Below the pieces are notes generated by a model that saw nothing but the letters and a program-made list of their open reading frames with translations, did not search any database and was not told the origin of the DNA. Source: Novosphingopyxis iocasae (GTDB lineage Bacteria; Pseudomonadota; Alphaproteobacteria; Sphingomonadales; Sphingomonadaceae). From it: a stretch of 64,000 bases of DNA. This document shows positions 20,178 through 28,986 of this stretch, piece by piece. The translations under genes and the position numbers were made by a program. How positions within the stretch are numbered: position 1 is the stretch's first letter; every line of letters begins with the position of its first letter. Where the stretch lies: NCBI RefSeq assembly GCF_014334095.1, contig NZ_CP060495.1:643001-707000 (forward strand), written 5' to 3'.

Positions 20178-20554
20178 CGGAATGGCGCTGGGTCGATCGC
20201 GCCGTTCTCGAAGCGGTTCACGATCGCCAGTTGGCGGAACATGGTGGCGGCGAGGGATTGCGCGACGAGGGCGGTTCGGAGTCTGCCATCGCTCGCGCGG
20301 TGAACCGCGCCCTTTACGAAAATCCCACCGCTGCGGAATTAGCCGCGGCTTATGCGTTCGGTATCGCCCGTAACCATCCTTTTGTGGACGGCAACAAACG
20401 GACAGCCTGGGTCGCGGCCCGACTGTTTCTGGCGCTGAATGGCATCAGCCTGAATTTCGATAAGGCGGATGCCACCCTCATGGTGCAGCGGCTCGCCGCC
20501 GGCGAACTGGGCGAGGACGAGGTCACCGCCTGGTTCGCCGGGCATATCGACTAG
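20174..20554 (+). CDS. Death-on-curing (Doc) family toxin
   Basis: 126 residues of the Fic/Doc fold. The active-site motif HPFVDGNKRTAW (about residues 73-84) carries the catalytic His and the Asp, but Lys replaces the second Gly of the Fic AMPylation motif. This GNKR form is the one found in Doc-type proteins, which phosphorylate EF-Tu instead of adding AMP. N-terminal helices with ESAIARAVNRALY and the following ELAAAYAFGIARN are typical of Doc. No frame damage is seen, so the module looks intact. It converges with gyrA with seven bases between the stops. Confidence 0.92.
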   Translation: MTEWRWVDRAVLEAVHDRQLAEHGGGEGLRDEGGSESAIARAVNRALYENPTAAELAAAYAFGIARNHPFVDGNKRTAWVAARLFLALNGISLNFDKADATLMVQRLAAGELGEDEVTAWFAGHID

Positions 20555-20561
20555 CGCCGCC

Positions 20562-23354
20562 TCATTCGGCGTCCGGATCTTCCTCTTCCACATTTTCGCT
20601 CAGCGTCTCGCGGCTGGTGCCGTCGTCGAGCTGCACAGCCTTGGGATCGCCCTCGGCCAATTCCTCGGCGATCGCGGCTTCCGCTTCGTTTTCCGGGTTT
20701 TCGTCTTCGTCGATCCGCGCGGCGCCGACGACATGTTCGCCCTTGGCGACGTCGAACAGGCGCACACCGGCCGAGTTGCGGCCGATGACGCGCATATTGT
20801 TGAGGCCGAGGCGGATCATCTTGGCCTGATCGGTCACGAGCATCAGCTGCTGCCCGGTGATGACCGGGAAGCTGGCGACGACCGGGCCATTACGGCCGAT
20901 ATTGTCGATGTTGATCAGGCCCTTTCCACCGCGCCCGATCTGGCGATAATCATAGGCGCTGGAGATCTTGCCGTAGCCATTGGCGCACACGGTCATGATG
21001 AACTCTTCGGTCTCGTGAAGATGATCCATCCGGTCCGCGGCAAGCGTGCTTTCCGCCTCATTTTCCTTCCAAGGCGCGGCGCGCAGATAGGCGTCGCGCT
21101 CTTCGGAGGTGGTGTCGTCGGTGCGCAGCGTGGCCATCGAGACCACTTCGTCGTCATCGGCGAGGTTCATGCCGCGCACGCCGGTGGCAGTGCGGCTTTG
21201 AAATTCGCGCACATCGGTCGCCGCGAAGCGGATCGCTTTGCCCTGGCGGCTGGCGAGGAACACGTCATGCTCTTCGGTCAGCAGGCGCACGCCGATCAGA
21301 CGGTCGTCGCTCTCATCGTCGAAGCGCATCGCGATCTTGCCGTTGGACGGCACATTCGTGAACGCATCCATGCTGTTGCGGCGGACCATGCCGCGCGCGG
21401 TGGCGAACACGATGTGGAGATTGCCCCATTCGCCCTCATCCTCGGGCAGCGGCAGTACGTTGGTAATCACTTCGCCTTCACTCAGCGGCAACAAATTCAC
21501 CATCGGGCGGCCGCGCGTCTGCGGGCCACCTTCCGGCAATTTCCAAACCTTTAAGCGGTATACCTGTCCCTTGTTCGAGAAGAACAGAACGGGCGTATGC
21601 GTCGAAGTGACGAATAGCTCCGTCACCGCATCTTCGTTCTTGGTCGCCATGCCGGCGCGGCCCTTGCCGCCGCGCTTTTGCGAGCGGAAGGAGGCGAGGG
21701 CGGTGCGCTTGATGTAGCCGCCATGGGTGACGGTTACGACCATCTCCTCGCGCTCCATCAGATCCTCGTCCTCGAGGCCTTCCCAGCTCGGTGCGATTTC
21801 GCTGAGCCGCGGAGTGGCGAATTCGTCGCGGATCGCCTCCAGCTCCTCGCGCATGACTTCGTAGAGCTTCCGCCGGTCGGCCAGGATTGCGAGATACTCT
21901 TCGATCTTGTCCGCAAGCTGCTGCAATTCATCGCCAATTTCATCGCGCCCCAGCGCGGTGAGCCGATGGAGGCGCAGGTCGAGGATGGCCTTTACCTGCC
22001 GCTCGGACAGACGATAGGTGTCACCCTCAACCTCATGCTCGACCGCTTCGACCAGTGCGATATAGCTGGCAATCTCGGCCACCGGCCATTCGCGGGCGAG
22101 TAGCGCAGCGCGTGCGGCGGCGGGACTTGCCGAACCGCGAATGATGCGGACGACCTCATCCAAGTTCGTTACCGCGATCACAAGGCCGAGCAACAGATGC
22201 GCGCGTTCGCGTGCCTTGTTAAGCTCATATTTGGTGCGCCGCGTAATGACTTCTTCGCGGAACTTCACGAACGCTTCGATGATATCGCGAAGGTTCAGAA
22301 CCTCCGGCCGGCCGCCGCGAATGGCGAGCATATTGGCCGGGAAGCTCGACTGTGCGGGCGTGTGACGCCACAGCTGGTTGAGCACCACTTCCGGCGTCGC
22401 ATCACGTTTCAGATCGATGACGATCCGAACGCCCTGACGGCTCGATTCGTCGCGGATATCCGAAACATTCTCGATCCGCCGATCCTTCGCCGCTTCGGCA
22501 ATCTTCTCGACCAGACCGTTCTTGCCGACCTGAAAGGGAATCGAGGTGAGCACGATCGAACGCCGGTCGCTCCGGTTTTCCTCCAGCTCGTGCCGGGCGC
22601 GCATCATGATCGATCCGCGGCCTTCCATATAGGCCGCGCGTGCGCCGCCCTTGCCCAGGATGATCGGCGCGGTCGGGAAATCGGGGCCGGGAACAATCTC
22701 GATCAGCTCCTCGATCTCGATGCCGGGATTGTCGATATAGGCGAGTGCGGCGGCAATGACTTCGCCCAGATTGTGCGGCGGAATATTCGTCGCCATGCCG
22801 ACCGCGATGCCGCCGGCGCCGTTTACCAGCAGGTTCGGGAAGCGCGCGGGCAGAACCTGCGGCTCTTCCCGGCTGCCGTCATAGTTCGGCGTGAAATCGA
22901 CCGTATCCTTGTCGAGATCGGCCAGGATCGAGTTCGCCACCTTGGCGAGCCGCGCTTCGGTATAGCGCATGGAGGCCGGCGGATCAGGGTCCATCGATCC
23001 GAAATTGCCCTGGCCGTCGACCAGCGGCACGCGCATCGACCAGTCTTGGGTCATGCGGGCCAGCGCATCGTAGATCGCGCTGTCGCCATGCGGGTGATAG
23101 TTGCCCATCACGTCGCCGACGATCTTGGCGCTCTTGCGATAGGGCCGCCCGGCGACGAAGCCGCCTTCCTGGCTGGCGTACAGAATGCGCCGGTGCACCG
23201 GCTTCAGGCCGTCGCGCACGTCGGGCAGCGCGCGGCTGACGATCACCGACATCGCATAATCGAGATAGCTGGTGCGCATCTCGTCGACGATCGAGATGGG
23301 AGAAATATCGCGGGGGGGTTGGCCGGGATCGATCACGGCGCCGTCGTCGCTCAC
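20562..23354 (-). CDS. gyrA: DNA gyrase subunit A
   Basis: 930 residues; cuts and rejoins DNA in the A2B2 gyrase that adds negative supercoils. The catalytic Tyr131 is in ASMRYTEAR. The quinolone region ([15 protein letters not shown]) has Ser92 and Asp96, the susceptible forms at E. coli positions 83 and 87. The C-terminal wheel opens with a GyrA box (QKRGGKG) and ends in an acidic tail. A loop near residues 760-780 ([21 protein letters not shown]) interrupts the blades, common in alphaproteobacteria. Start is GTG at 23354 with AGGAT eight bases before it. Confidence 0.98.
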   Translation of the reverse strand: MSDDGAVIDPGQPPRDISPISIVDEMRTSYLDYAMSVIVSRALPDVRDGLKPVHRRILYASQEGGFVAGRPYRKSAKIVGDVMGNYHPHGDSAIYDALARMTQDWSMRVPLVDGQGNFGSMDPDPPASMRYTEARLAKVANSILADLDKDTVDFTPNYDGSREEPQVLPARFPNLLVNGAGGIAVGMATNIPPHNLGEVIAAALAYIDNPGIEIEELIEIVPGPDFPTAPIILGKGGARAAYMEGRGSIMMRARHELEENRSDRRSIVLTSIPFQVGKNGLVEKIAEAAKDRRIENVSDIRDESSRQGVRIVIDLKRDATPEVVLNQLWRHTPAQSSFPANMLAIRGGRPEVLNLRDIIEAFVKFREEVITRRTKYELNKARERAHLLLGLVIAVTNLDEVVRIIRGSASPAAARAALLAREWPVAEIASYIALVEAVEHEVEGDTYRLSERQVKAILDLRLHRLTALGRDEIGDELQQLADKIEEYLAILADRRKLYEVMREELEAIRDEFATPRLSEIAPSWEGLEDEDLMEREEMVVTVTHGGYIKRTALASFRSQKRGGKGRAGMATKNEDAVTELFVTSTHTPVLFFSNKGQVYRLKVWKLPEGGPQTRGRPMVNLLPLSEGEVITNVLPLPEDEGEWGNLHIVFATARGMVRRNSMDAFTNVPSNGKIAMRFDDESDDRLIGVRLLTEEHDVFLASRQGKAIRFAATDVREFQSRTATGVRGMNLADDDEVVSMATLRTDDTTSEERDAYLRAAPWKENEAESTLAADRMDHLHETEEFIMTVCANGYGKISSAYDYRQIGRGGKGLINIDNIGRNGPVVASFPVITGQQLMLVTDQAKMIRLGLNNMRVIGRNSAGVRLFDVAKGEHVVGAARIDEDENPENEAEAAIAEELAEGDPKAVQLDDGTSRETLSENVEEEDPDAE

Positions 23355-23491
23355 AAGCGAGTATCCTGATTGTTTCGGTTGGGCAAAAGCCTAGGGGATC
23401 GCGCGCATGATTGCCAGCCGGGCAGGGGGTTTTTCCGGCTTATCGACAGCTTTTGTTCATGGCTCGGCCAGGGCGGCCCACCCTTATGACG

Positions 23492-24184
23492 TCATGGCGC
23501 AATCTCTTCGCCGTCCCAGGCGAAGACACGGCCGCTGTCACCGGGCTTCAGATCGTCCAGCACATCGAGCAGCTGCACCGCCGCGCGATCGGCGGAGAAA
23601 AGCTTGCCCTTCGGCACATTGCCCTGAAACGGTTCGGACAACGCCGTGTCGACTGTACCCGGATGCAGGCCGACCACTATTGAGCGCTCATTCTTGCGCC
23701 GCCATTCGATCGCGAGGGTACGGATCACCTGATTGAGCGCGGCCTTGGAAGCGCGGTAGCCGTACCAGCCGCCCAGCCGATTGTCCGAAATGCTGCCGAC
23801 GCGGGCGGACAGTGCGGCGAAGCGGGTGATGCCACTGTCCTTCATGATCGGCAGGAAATGCTTGGCCACCAGCGCGGGGCCGATGGCGTTGACGGCGAAA
23901 GTACGGGCAAGCCAGTCGCCGTCGAGATCGCGCAGCGCCTTTTCCGGACCCCGCTCGCCCTCGTGGAGCAGCCCGGTGGCGAGAATGATCAGTTCCGGTT
24001 TCATTGGAGCGCATCGCTCGGCGGCGGCGGCCACGCTCGCTTCGTCGGTAATATCGATATGCGCATCGCCTTCGAAGGAGCGGGCGAGGGCGGTGACCTG
24101 GTACTCGTCTTCGTCGCGAAGGGTCTCGACCAGGGCTGCCCCGATCCCGCCGGACGCGCCGATGATGATGGCGGACTTGGTCAT
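23492..24184 (-). CDS. Short-chain dehydrogenase/reductase (CsgA-like)
   Basis: 230 residues. Classical Rossmann SDR: the cofactor motif IIIGASGGIGAALV near the start, an NAIG block in place of NNAG at about residue 105, and a YxxxK pair in YGYRASKAALNQ with an upstream Ser in ALSARVGS. It is close to the C-factor/CsgA group, whose natural substrates are mostly unknown. Start at 24184 chosen because the longer frame runs into a REP-like repeat upstream and shows no homologous residues there. Confidence 0.88.
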   Translation of the reverse strand: MTKSAIIIGASGGIGAALVETLRDEDEYQVTALARSFEGDAHIDITDEASVAAAAERCAPMKPELIILATGLLHEGERGPEKALRDLDGDWLARTFAVNAIGPALVAKHFLPIMKDSGITRFAALSARVGSISDNRLGGWYGYRASKAALNQVIRTLAIEWRRKNERSIVVGLHPGTVDTALSEPFQGNVPKGKLFSADRAAVQLLDVLDDLKPGDSGRVFAWDGEEIAP

Positions 24185-24209
24185 CGCGGAGATCCCTGTC
24201 GGAAAGCGT

Positions 24210-24285
24210 CCTTCGACAGGCTCAGGACTGCGGGGTTTGGGCAACTAGCTGTTCTAAAGACCGAAGCCCTGAGCCGGTCGAAAGG
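24210..24285. repeat. REPIN-like inverted pair of REP sequences, copy 1
   Basis: Two arms, CTTCGACAGGCTCAGG (24211-24226) and CCCTGAGCCGGTCGAAAGG (24267-24285), are imperfect reverse complements separated by about 40 bases. They lie in the gap between the SDR start and the yaaA stop. A second element with the same arms in the opposite order is at 37534-37593. This is the layout of REP pairs mobilised by REP-associated tyrosine transposases; no such transposase is in the window. Confidence 0.75.
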
Positions 24286-24303
24286 CACTTCTCCTAACCG
24301 CAT

Positions 24304-25068
24304 TTATTCTGCCGCCCGGACGAAGCGCCAGCTATGCTCCTCGCTGCCGTCGTCCACGTACCGGTAGCCGTCGCTGTCGAAGCCCTTCAGCTCTTCCGGC
24401 TTTTCCAGCCGATGCTCGCAGATATAACGCGCCATCATGCCGCGTGCCTGCTTGGCGGCGAAGCTGTTGAAGCGCAGGCCTTTCGGCCCGTCCTCTCGAA
24501 AATCGATCGCGATCACGCGGGCCGCCCGTACCGTGCGCGACCCTTCGACCGCGGCATAATATTCGTTGCTGGCGAGATTGATGATCGTGCCCGATCCTTC
24601 GGCGTCAAGATCGTCGGCGAGCAGATCGGCGATGGTCTTGCCCCAGAAATCGGTGAGCTTGTCGTATCGCGGTGCCCAGCGCGTCCCCATTTCCAGCCGA
24701 TATGGCCGGATCGCGTCGAGCGGGCGCAGGAGGCCGTAGAGACCGGACAGGATTCGCACATGGTCTTGAGCGAAGGCAATCGCCTCCGGCTCCAGGCTTT
24801 TCGCCTCGAACCCGTTATAGACGTCTCCCGCAAAGGCGTAGATCGCGGCGCGTTCGGGCTGATCGTCGAAATGGCGATAGCGCTGATAATTGAGGTCGGC
24901 GAGCTTGTCCGAAATCTTCATGATCTCGCCGATCCTGTCCTTGGTCAGGTTGGAGGCGGCGGAGACCAGTCGCCCGGTCTTGGATTCGAGCCGCGGCGCG
25001 GCTACGTCATGCGGCGGAAGCTCGCTGTCATAATCGAGCGTCTTGGCGGGAGAGAGGAGTGCTAGCAT
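24304..25068 (-). CDS. yaaA: Peroxide stress protein YaaA (DUF328)
   Basis: 254 residues. The YaaA family binds DNA and limits free iron damage during hydrogen peroxide stress in E. coli. Signature blocks are visible: LLSPAKTLDYDS at the N terminus, LYGLLRPLDAIRPYRLEMGTRW in the middle, NLASNEYYAAV and the C-terminal FREDGPKGLRFNSFAAKQARG. The start is the ATG at 25068 immediately before LALLSPAKT; the upstream extension is not conserved. A REP pair lies just after its stop, on its 3' side. Confidence 0.93.
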   Translation of the reverse strand: MLALLSPAKTLDYDSELPPHDVAAPRLESKTGRLVSAASNLTKDRIGEIMKISDKLADLNYQRYRHFDDQPERAAIYAFAGDVYNGFEAKSLEPEAIAFAQDHVRILSGLYGLLRPLDAIRPYRLEMGTRWAPRYDKLTDFWGKTIADLLADDLDAEGSGTIINLASNEYYAAVEGSRTVRAARVIAIDFREDGPKGLRFNSFAAKQARGMMARYICEHRLEKPEELKGFDSDGYRYVDDGSEEHSWRFVRAAE

Positions 25069-25280
25069 AAGCGGTGTCCTAACGCTTGGACCGGCGCACG
25101 CCAAGGCGGAGTCGCTTTTCGCCGCTATCGATCCCGTTCGCGAAACCGAGGCGTTTAAGCAGCGTTCAAACGGCATTCAGACGATTCGCGCGATAAAGGA
25201 TTCAACAGAGACTTTTGGCCGATATCGGATCAAATCAACGGCTTGAACGGCAGAGTTAAGCCGCAACAGGAAGGAAGACT

Positions 25281-26555
25281 ATGAAACGCATTTCTCACAG
25301 GAAGCTCGCCTTGGCGCTAGCTGCCGGTTCGATGATGGCGATGGCCCCCGGCGCCGCGCAGGCCGCGCCGAAGAAAAAGGCGCAGCAGGAGGAACAGCGC
25401 GTTCCTGCGCCCACCAAAGCATATGCCGAAGGCTATAATAGCGTCGTGAAGCCGCTGCAGGCGGGTGACCTCGCTGCTGCGAAGACCGCGTTCGATGCAA
25501 GCGTCGGCTCGGCTACCGCGCCGAACGATATGTATTGGGCGGGCAATCTCGCCCTCCAGCTTGGTGGAAAGCTGAACGATCAGGCGCTCCAGCGCCGTGG
25601 CATCAACATGGTGCTCGATAGCGGTCTGGCCAGCCCGGAGGAGAAGAGCCGCTATTCTTTCTTCGAAGGCCAGTTTGCCTATCAGGCCAAGGATTATGCC
25701 CGCGCCGCGGAGATGCTGCAGCAGGCCTATGACGCTGGTTATCGCGACAACAATATCGCCGCGGTCATGGCAGAAGCCTATAATAACGCCGGCGATAATG
25801 CGACCGCGCTGAAGTGGCTCAACACGGCGATCGAGAATCAGAAGGCTTCCGGTCAGGCGGTCGATCAAAATTGGTACAAGCGTGGTGCCGCACTGGCATT
25901 GCAGGCCAAGAACAACGCGGCGGCTAGTGATTGGCTCGGCCGGCTCGTTTCCGCCTATCCGACGGCGACCAACTGGCGCGATACGCTGATCGTCTATCGC
26001 GATGGCGCGAACCTGACGACGCCGGAGAATCTCGATCTCATGCGTCTGATGCGTCAGGTTGGTGCGCTGAAGAGCGAGCGCGATTATGGCGAATATATTG
26101 AAGCACTTGATCCGCGCCGGTTCCCTGGTGAGGTTGTCGCGGTGATCGATGAAGCCGGTTCCAACGGTCTCAGCAACAGCACCTTCCTGAACGAGCAGCG
26201 CGGAATCGCGCAGGGAAATATCGCCGCCGACAAGGCGGGGCTTCCGTCTGCCGCCAAGGACGCGCGCACGGCGGCCAACGGCAAGATCGCGGCCTCCACC
26301 GCGGACGCTTATATGGGCTATGGCGACTACGCCAAGGCTGCCGATCTTTATTCGGTTGCTCTAGAAAAGGGCGGTGTTGACGCCGACATGATCCATACGC
26401 GCCGCGGCATCGCGCTCGCCGAAATGGGTGACAAGGCGGCTGCCCTCGCCGAGTTCGACATGGTGAACGGCGGCAACCGCGCAGCGATCGCCAATTATTG
26501 GAAGCTCTATCTGAACAATGGTGTTTCGGCGGAGGCGGCGGCAACCGCCAGCTGA
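25281..26555 (+). CDS. Exported tetratricopeptide-repeat protein
   Basis: 424 residues. A Sec signal peptide (MKRISHRKLALALAAGSMM to about residue 28, AQA cleavage) is followed by helical repeats. TPR-like units are recognisable, for example FFEGQFAYQAKDYARAAEML, AEAYNNAGDNATALKWL, and near the end YMGYGDYAKAADLYSVAL and RRGIALAEMGDKAAALAEF. Such proteins act as scaffolds for envelope complexes; the partner is not evident. GGAAGG lies seven bases before the ATG. It is closed by a strong hairpin shared with the Lrp gene. GC and codon use are those of the neighbours. Confidence 0.85.
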   Translation: MKRISHRKLALALAAGSMMAMAPGAAQAAPKKKAQQEEQRVPAPTKAYAEGYNSVVKPLQAGDLAAAKTAFDASVGSATAPNDMYWAGNLALQLGGKLNDQALQRRGINMVLDSGLASPEEKSRYSFFEGQFAYQAKDYARAAEMLQQAYDAGYRDNNIAAVMAEAYNNAGDNATALKWLNTAIENQKASGQAVDQNWYKRGAALALQAKNNAAASDWLGRLVSAYPTATNWRDTLIVYRDGANLTTPENLDLMRLMRQVGALKSERDYGEYIEALDPRRFPGEVVAVIDEAGSNGLSNSTFLNEQRGIAQGNIAADKAGLPSAAKDARTAANGKIAASTADAYMGYGDYAKAADLYSVALEKGGVDADMIHTRRGIALAEMGDKAAALAEFDMVNGGNRAAIANYWKLYLNNGVSAEAAATAS

Positions 26556-26581
26556 TCTCGGAAATACCTGTTAATTCAAGC

Positions 26582-26607
26582 AAACGGCCCCGCTTTCGGG
26601 GCCGTTT
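26582..26607. terminator. Bidirectional terminator between TPR and Lrp genes
   Basis: A perfect 10-base-pair stem, AAACGGCCCC (26582-26591) with GGGGCCGTTT (26598-26607), and a 6-base GCTTTC loop. The AAA/TTT ends give a T run in both directions, fitting the two convergent genes on either side. Confidence 0.88.
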
Positions 26608-26609
26608 CG

Positions 26610-27092
26610 CTATTCGGCTTCGGCCGGGATCGGAACGCCGGGCATATCCTTCACCGTACGGATGGTCAGCGAGGTCTTTACGCTGGAGACATTGGGTGCG
26701 CTCGTCAGCTTGCCGGTAAGCAGTTGCTGGAAGCTTTGCAGATCGTGGCTGACGATCTTCAGGATGAAATCAATCTCACCGTTCAGCATGTGGCACTCGC
26801 GCACTTCAGGCAGCGCGCGGACATGCTCTTCAAATGCGCGCAGATCTTCCTCGGCCTGACTCTTCAGGCTAACCATGGCGAAGACGGTGATCGAATAGCC
26901 CAACTGAGCGGGGTCTATATGCGCATGATAGGCCTTGATGACGCCTGCCTTTTCCAGCGCGCGCATGCGGCGCAGGCAGGGCGGGGCGGTTAAGCCGACG
27001 CGCTGCGCCAGCTCCACATTGGTCATGCGACCGTTTTTCTGAAGCTCGGCAAGAAGCTTCATATCTATGTCGTCAAGATGGATTGTAGCCAT
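26610..27092 (-). CDS. Lrp/AsnC family transcriptional regulator
   Basis: 160 residues. An N-terminal helix-turn-helix (DIDMKLLAELQKNGRMTNVELAQRVGLTAPPCLRRMRALE) is followed by the RAM effector domain with a GEIDFILKIVSHDLQSF block. These regulators bind amino acids and form octamers that wrap DNA. This one stands alone and divergently from a kinase-like gene. It has an AT-rich promoter candidate upstream, the usual place for autoregulation. The GEIDFILK motif is the L-leucine-responsive type, but the ligand cannot be told. Confidence 0.93.
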   Translation of the reverse strand: MATIHLDDIDMKLLAELQKNGRMTNVELAQRVGLTAPPCLRRMRALEKAGVIKAYHAHIDPAQLGYSITVFAMVSLKSQAEEDLRAFEEHVRALPEVRECHMLNGEIDFILKIVSHDLQSFQQLLTGKLTSAPNVSSVKTSLTIRTVKDMPGVPIPAEAE

Positions 27093-27126
27093 TCTCTGTT
27101 ATCCGAGACCCCCAAAACACCCGAAG

Positions 27127-27154
27127 CTTATAATAAAATTATCCGGTAATGCAA
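27127..27154 (-). promoter_or_regulatory. Candidate promoter for the Lrp-family gene
   Basis: Reading leftward: TTGCAT (27154-27149), 16 bases, then TATAAG (27132-27127), about 35 bases before the ATG at 27092. The stretch TTATAATAAAATTAT is the most AT-rich of the region, a typical setting for Lrp binding. Sequence evidence only. Confidence 0.35.
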
Positions 27155-27265
27155 TTGTCCCATCTCAGGGCGACTTTCATTCGTTGCTTCCCGAATGGGC
27201 CGCGCAGCGCTACCCACTTGGCTCGAAACCAATCCGCAACCATTTTTACGACAGGGGCAACCGCG

Positions 27266-28975
27266 TTGCGCTACGACGACCGCCTGAAGACAGCGCTGAG
27301 CGGCCAGCAAACCGGTCAGGCCGCAGTCCAGTGGCGTCAGCTGATCGATCTGCTGGCGCAGAGCCCTGCCGGGCAGGACCAGACGGACGTCGCGATCGGC
27401 TTGGCCCGCTTGCGTCACCTGCATGAAGGGACGAGCGAGGCGGTGCGCGCGCAGAGCGTCCGCGCCCTTTCCGGCCGCCTTCGCTCCGCCCCGTTGGTGC
27501 GCTTTCTCTGTTCGGATAAGCCCGCCGTAGCCGCTGAAGCCGTGCGCTCTGCTCGGCTGACGGATGAGGAATGGGCCGCGATGGTTCCCGGCCTTCCGAC
27601 GCGCGCGCGGGGATTTCTGCGCCAGCGCGACGATATCGGGCCAGCCACGGCACGGGCGTTGAGCGCATGGACCCATGCCGATTTCGTCTTGCAGGATGAC
27701 CGGGCCGAGCGGCGCAACGTCGATCGAACTGAAGCTGAGGAGCCGGCGGTGAAGCCCGCCGTCCTGCGTGCAGCGCAAGAAGCGACATCCGAAGCCGGTT
27801 CGAGCGCCGAGAGCCCATCCCAGATCAGCGCGCTGGTCGATCGCATCCGCCGCTTTCAGGAGCAGCGCGAACGGGCCGAGGCGCCGCAGCTGCCACTGGA
27901 GGGCGGCAGCGCCCCGGAGCCTGCCCCATCGGCGGAACGCTTCACCTTCGAAACCGACGCACGGGGCCTGATCCGTGAGGCGGAGGGCGTTCCGATCGGT
28001 GCCGTTGCGGGCGTATCAATTGCGCAAGAAGCCTATGAGGACGATCCCGGCCCGGACGCCTTTGCCGCCGCCGCCTTCCGCCAGCGCATGCCGATTTCAG
28101 GCGCGCGCATGCGTCTCACCGGCGCGCCGATGGTGTCGGGAGACTGGCGCATTCATGCCGGCCCAATGTTCGACGATCGCGATGGCCGCTTCTTGGGTTT
28201 CAAGGGCATGATGCGCCGTCCGCATGCCGCGGACGATGCCACTATCACGGTCCGCGGTACCGAGGATTCGGGCAGCGACCAGATGCGTCAGCTCGTCCAC
28301 GAACTGCGCACGCCCTTGAACGCGATTATCGGCTTTGCAGAGATTATCGAACAGCAGCTGTTCGGGCCTGTTTCCTCCGCCTATCGCGCGCTTGCGACTA
28401 GCATTCTGGACGATGCGCGGCGGCTGCTTTCCGGTTTCGACGATCTCGATCTGGCCGCGCGGCTGGAGACCGGCAGGCTCGACGAAGACGAAGGCACGAC
28501 GGAGGCGGGCTGGCTGCTAAACCGCATGGCGGACCGGCTGCGCACGCTTACCGATATGCGCGGCGTCTCTTTGCATTTGCGCAAGGCGGAAACCGTGCGC
28601 GCTTTTGCGCTGGGTCAGCAGTCGGCCGAGCGGATCGCGACGCGGCTGGTGAGCGCGCTGGTGATCGGTTGCGAGCGCGGTGAGCGGATCGATTGCGTTA
28701 TCCGCACCCGCATCGGGATGGAGCCGGTAAACTTCATTGATATCTCGCGACCCAAGCGGCTCGCGGGCAAGACTGAGGAAGAGTTGCTCAGCACCGAAAG
28801 CGGTGCCGACGAGGCGGGTGAACCGCTGCTCGGCCTTGGCTTTTCATTGCGGTTGGTGCGCAATCTCGCGCAGGCGGCGGGCGGCGATTTACGTTTCGAA
28901 GAGGACTCGCTGCTACTGAGGCTTCCGGCCGTCAAGGAACGGCTCGGCCGCGAAGGTGCGGGCCGCCTCGACTGA
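27266..28975 (+). CDS. Histidine-kinase-like protein with degenerate ATPase domain
   Basis: 569 residues from the TTG at 27266 (AGGGG eight bases upstream); an in-frame ATG at 27149 would add 39 unconvincing residues and lies on the Lrp promoter. The first 150 residues are helical and resemble HEAT-type or DUF2336 repeats. A PAS-like segment follows at about 225-325. The HisKA helix is clear, with phosphoacceptor His345 in LVHELRTPLNAIIGFAEII. The ATPase half is unusual: no Asn-containing N box (ALVIGCERG instead) and no DxGxG box (FIDISRPKRLAG); only the GLGFSLRLVRN G2-like block remains. It may be a phosphotransfer or pseudokinase protein. Followed 11 bases later by a deacetylase gene. Confidence 0.8.
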   Translation: MRYDDRLKTALSGQQTGQAAVQWRQLIDLLAQSPAGQDQTDVAIGLARLRHLHEGTSEAVRAQSVRALSGRLRSAPLVRFLCSDKPAVAAEAVRSARLTDEEWAAMVPGLPTRARGFLRQRDDIGPATARALSAWTHADFVLQDDRAERRNVDRTEAEEPAVKPAVLRAAQEATSEAGSSAESPSQISALVDRIRRFQEQRERAEAPQLPLEGGSAPEPAPSAERFTFETDARGLIREAEGVPIGAVAGVSIAQEAYEDDPGPDAFAAAAFRQRMPISGARMRLTGAPMVSGDWRIHAGPMFDDRDGRFLGFKGMMRRPHAADDATITVRGTEDSGSDQMRQLVHELRTPLNAIIGFAEIIEQQLFGPVSSAYRALATSILDDARRLLSGFDDLDLAARLETGRLDEDEGTTEAGWLLNRMADRLRTLTDMRGVSLHLRKAETVRAFALGQQSAERIATRLVSALVIGCERGERIDCVIRTRIGMEPVNFIDISRPKRLAGKTEEELLSTESGADEAGEPLLGLGFSLRLVRNLAQAAGGDLRFEEDSLLLRLPAVKERLGREGAGRLD

Positions 28976-28986
28976 CGGAGCAGATC

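Noticed and set aside
22197-23369. 390-codon rightward frame inside gyrA.
   Set aside because: Antisense shadow of gyrA with no family motif.
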